Source: Syntrophales bacterium (GTDB lineage Bacteria; Desulfobacterota; Syntrophia; Syntrophales; UBA2210). Taken from it: a stretch of DNA of 6,372 bases. The notes beneath the pieces were generated by a model that saw nothing but the letters and a program-made list of their open reading frames with translations, was not told the origin of the DNA and did not search any database. A program made the position numbers and the translations under genes. The stretch lies in contig JAQUQY010000085.1 of the NCBI GenBank assembly GCA_028715865.1, positions 1-6,372 of the forward strand. Direction: 5' to 3'. Positions 6,225 to 6,372 of this stretch are shown here, piece after piece (the stretch's first letter is position 1; each line of letters begins with the position of its first letter).

Positions 6225-6372
6225 TCACTCTACCGGGGAAACATCCGGCTCCACGGCACAACAATTCGACAGAACCTCCTGAAGAAAATCACGTCGGATA
6301 GGAGTATCAACAACTGTCACACCGGGCCCCATTCTATCCTCCAGGTACGTCCCTGAAAAACCCCTTGAATCG
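6225..6372 (-). CDS. C-terminal fragment of an upstream gene, probably a receiver domain (partial)
   Basis: An open frame enters from the window edge and ends at a TGA at 6225-6227, giving the last 48 residues of a protein; base 6372 is the final base of the preceding codon. I do not recognise the whole gene. What can be seen resembles the second half of a response-regulator receiver domain: a GFSG segment (residues 4-7 of the fragment) like the beta-4 T-G-[YF]-S region, a GPGVTVV strand like beta-5, then TPIRRDFLQEVL, matching the usual K-P-[IF]-x-x-x-x-L-x-x-x-L of loop and helix 5. The conserved Lys would be Thr here. It could be the end of a response regulator or of a hybrid kinase. An alternative is a 35-residue ORF starting at the internal ATG (6330-6332), which has GGAGG five bases upstream. 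The other two minus frames close after 12 and 17 residues from the edge. It lies upstream of cheW in the same direction. Confidence 0.5.
   Translation of the reverse strand, partial: DSRGFSGTYLEDRMGPGVTVVDTPIRRDFLQEVLSNCCAVEPDVSPVE

Noticed and set aside
6145..6264. A 40-residue N-terminal extension of CheW from the ATG at 6262-6264
   Set aside because: It overlaps the upstream gene, has no good ribosome site and no CheW similarity, while the ATG at 6142-6144 has AAGGAGG at ideal spacing.
5636..6301. A long plus-strand open frame of 221 codons antisense to cheW
   Set aside because: It mirrors cheW codons, is Ser/Ile-rich, and matches no family; it is a shadow of the real gene.
1..6372. Mobile element, CRISPR array, tRNA or other RNA gene
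   Set aside because: No regularly spaced repeats, transposase-like frames, terminal inverted repeats or tRNA-like foldings were seen; nearly all of the window is accounted for by chemotaxis genes.

Overview
The window is a bacterial chemotaxis gene cluster, with every recognised gene on the minus strand. In transcription order, from high to low coordinates, it holds the tail of an unidentified gene (probably a receiver domain), cheW, cheR, cheD, cheY, a cheX-type phosphatase gene, cheB and cheA; cheA runs off the window at base 1. Together these encode a nearly complete excitation and adaptation pathway: coupling protein, histidine kinase, response regulator, CheY-P phosphatase, receptor methyltransferase, receptor methylesterase/deamidase and CheD deamidase. 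No receptor (MCP), CheZ, CheC or flagellar gene is visible. The moderate base composition, the use of CheD and CheX rather than CheZ, the CheW sequence type and the helical insert in CheA suggest a deltaproteobacterial (Desulfobacterota-like) organism. That is family resemblance, not proof.

Bases 6372-6145: the end of an upstream reading frame resembling the C-terminal end of a receiver domain stops at 6225. It is followed by an 80-base gap with a perfect TATAAT hexamer and a strong ribosome binding site for cheW. Bases 6144-5611: cheW. Bases 5610-5457: a 154-base non-coding gap, the largest in the window, with a weak stem-loop and a near-perfect 13-base direct repeat spaced 30 bases apart. 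Bases 5456-3260: tightly packed cheR, cheD, cheY and cheX, with cheY and cheX overlapping by 41 bases. Bases 3259-3178: an 82-base gap with a stem-loop at the cheX stop and a reasonable sigma-70-like promoter facing cheB. Bases 3177-1: cheB and cheA, 3 bases apart.

The likely circuit is as follows. CheW couples receptors to CheA. CheA phosphorylates CheY and CheB. CheX dephosphorylates CheY-P. CheR and CheB set receptor methylation, and CheD deamidates receptor glutamines. All catalytic residues that can be checked in CheA, CheB, CheD, CheR and CheY are present.

This is a known type of system, and nothing here looks like an entirely new one. The most unusual part is CheA. Its normal phosphotransfer domain is displaced about 155 residues inward by an N-terminal region that looks like a second HPt domain without its histidine. 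In addition, a GspE/PilB-N-terminus-like helical repeat sits where the P2 domain would normally be.
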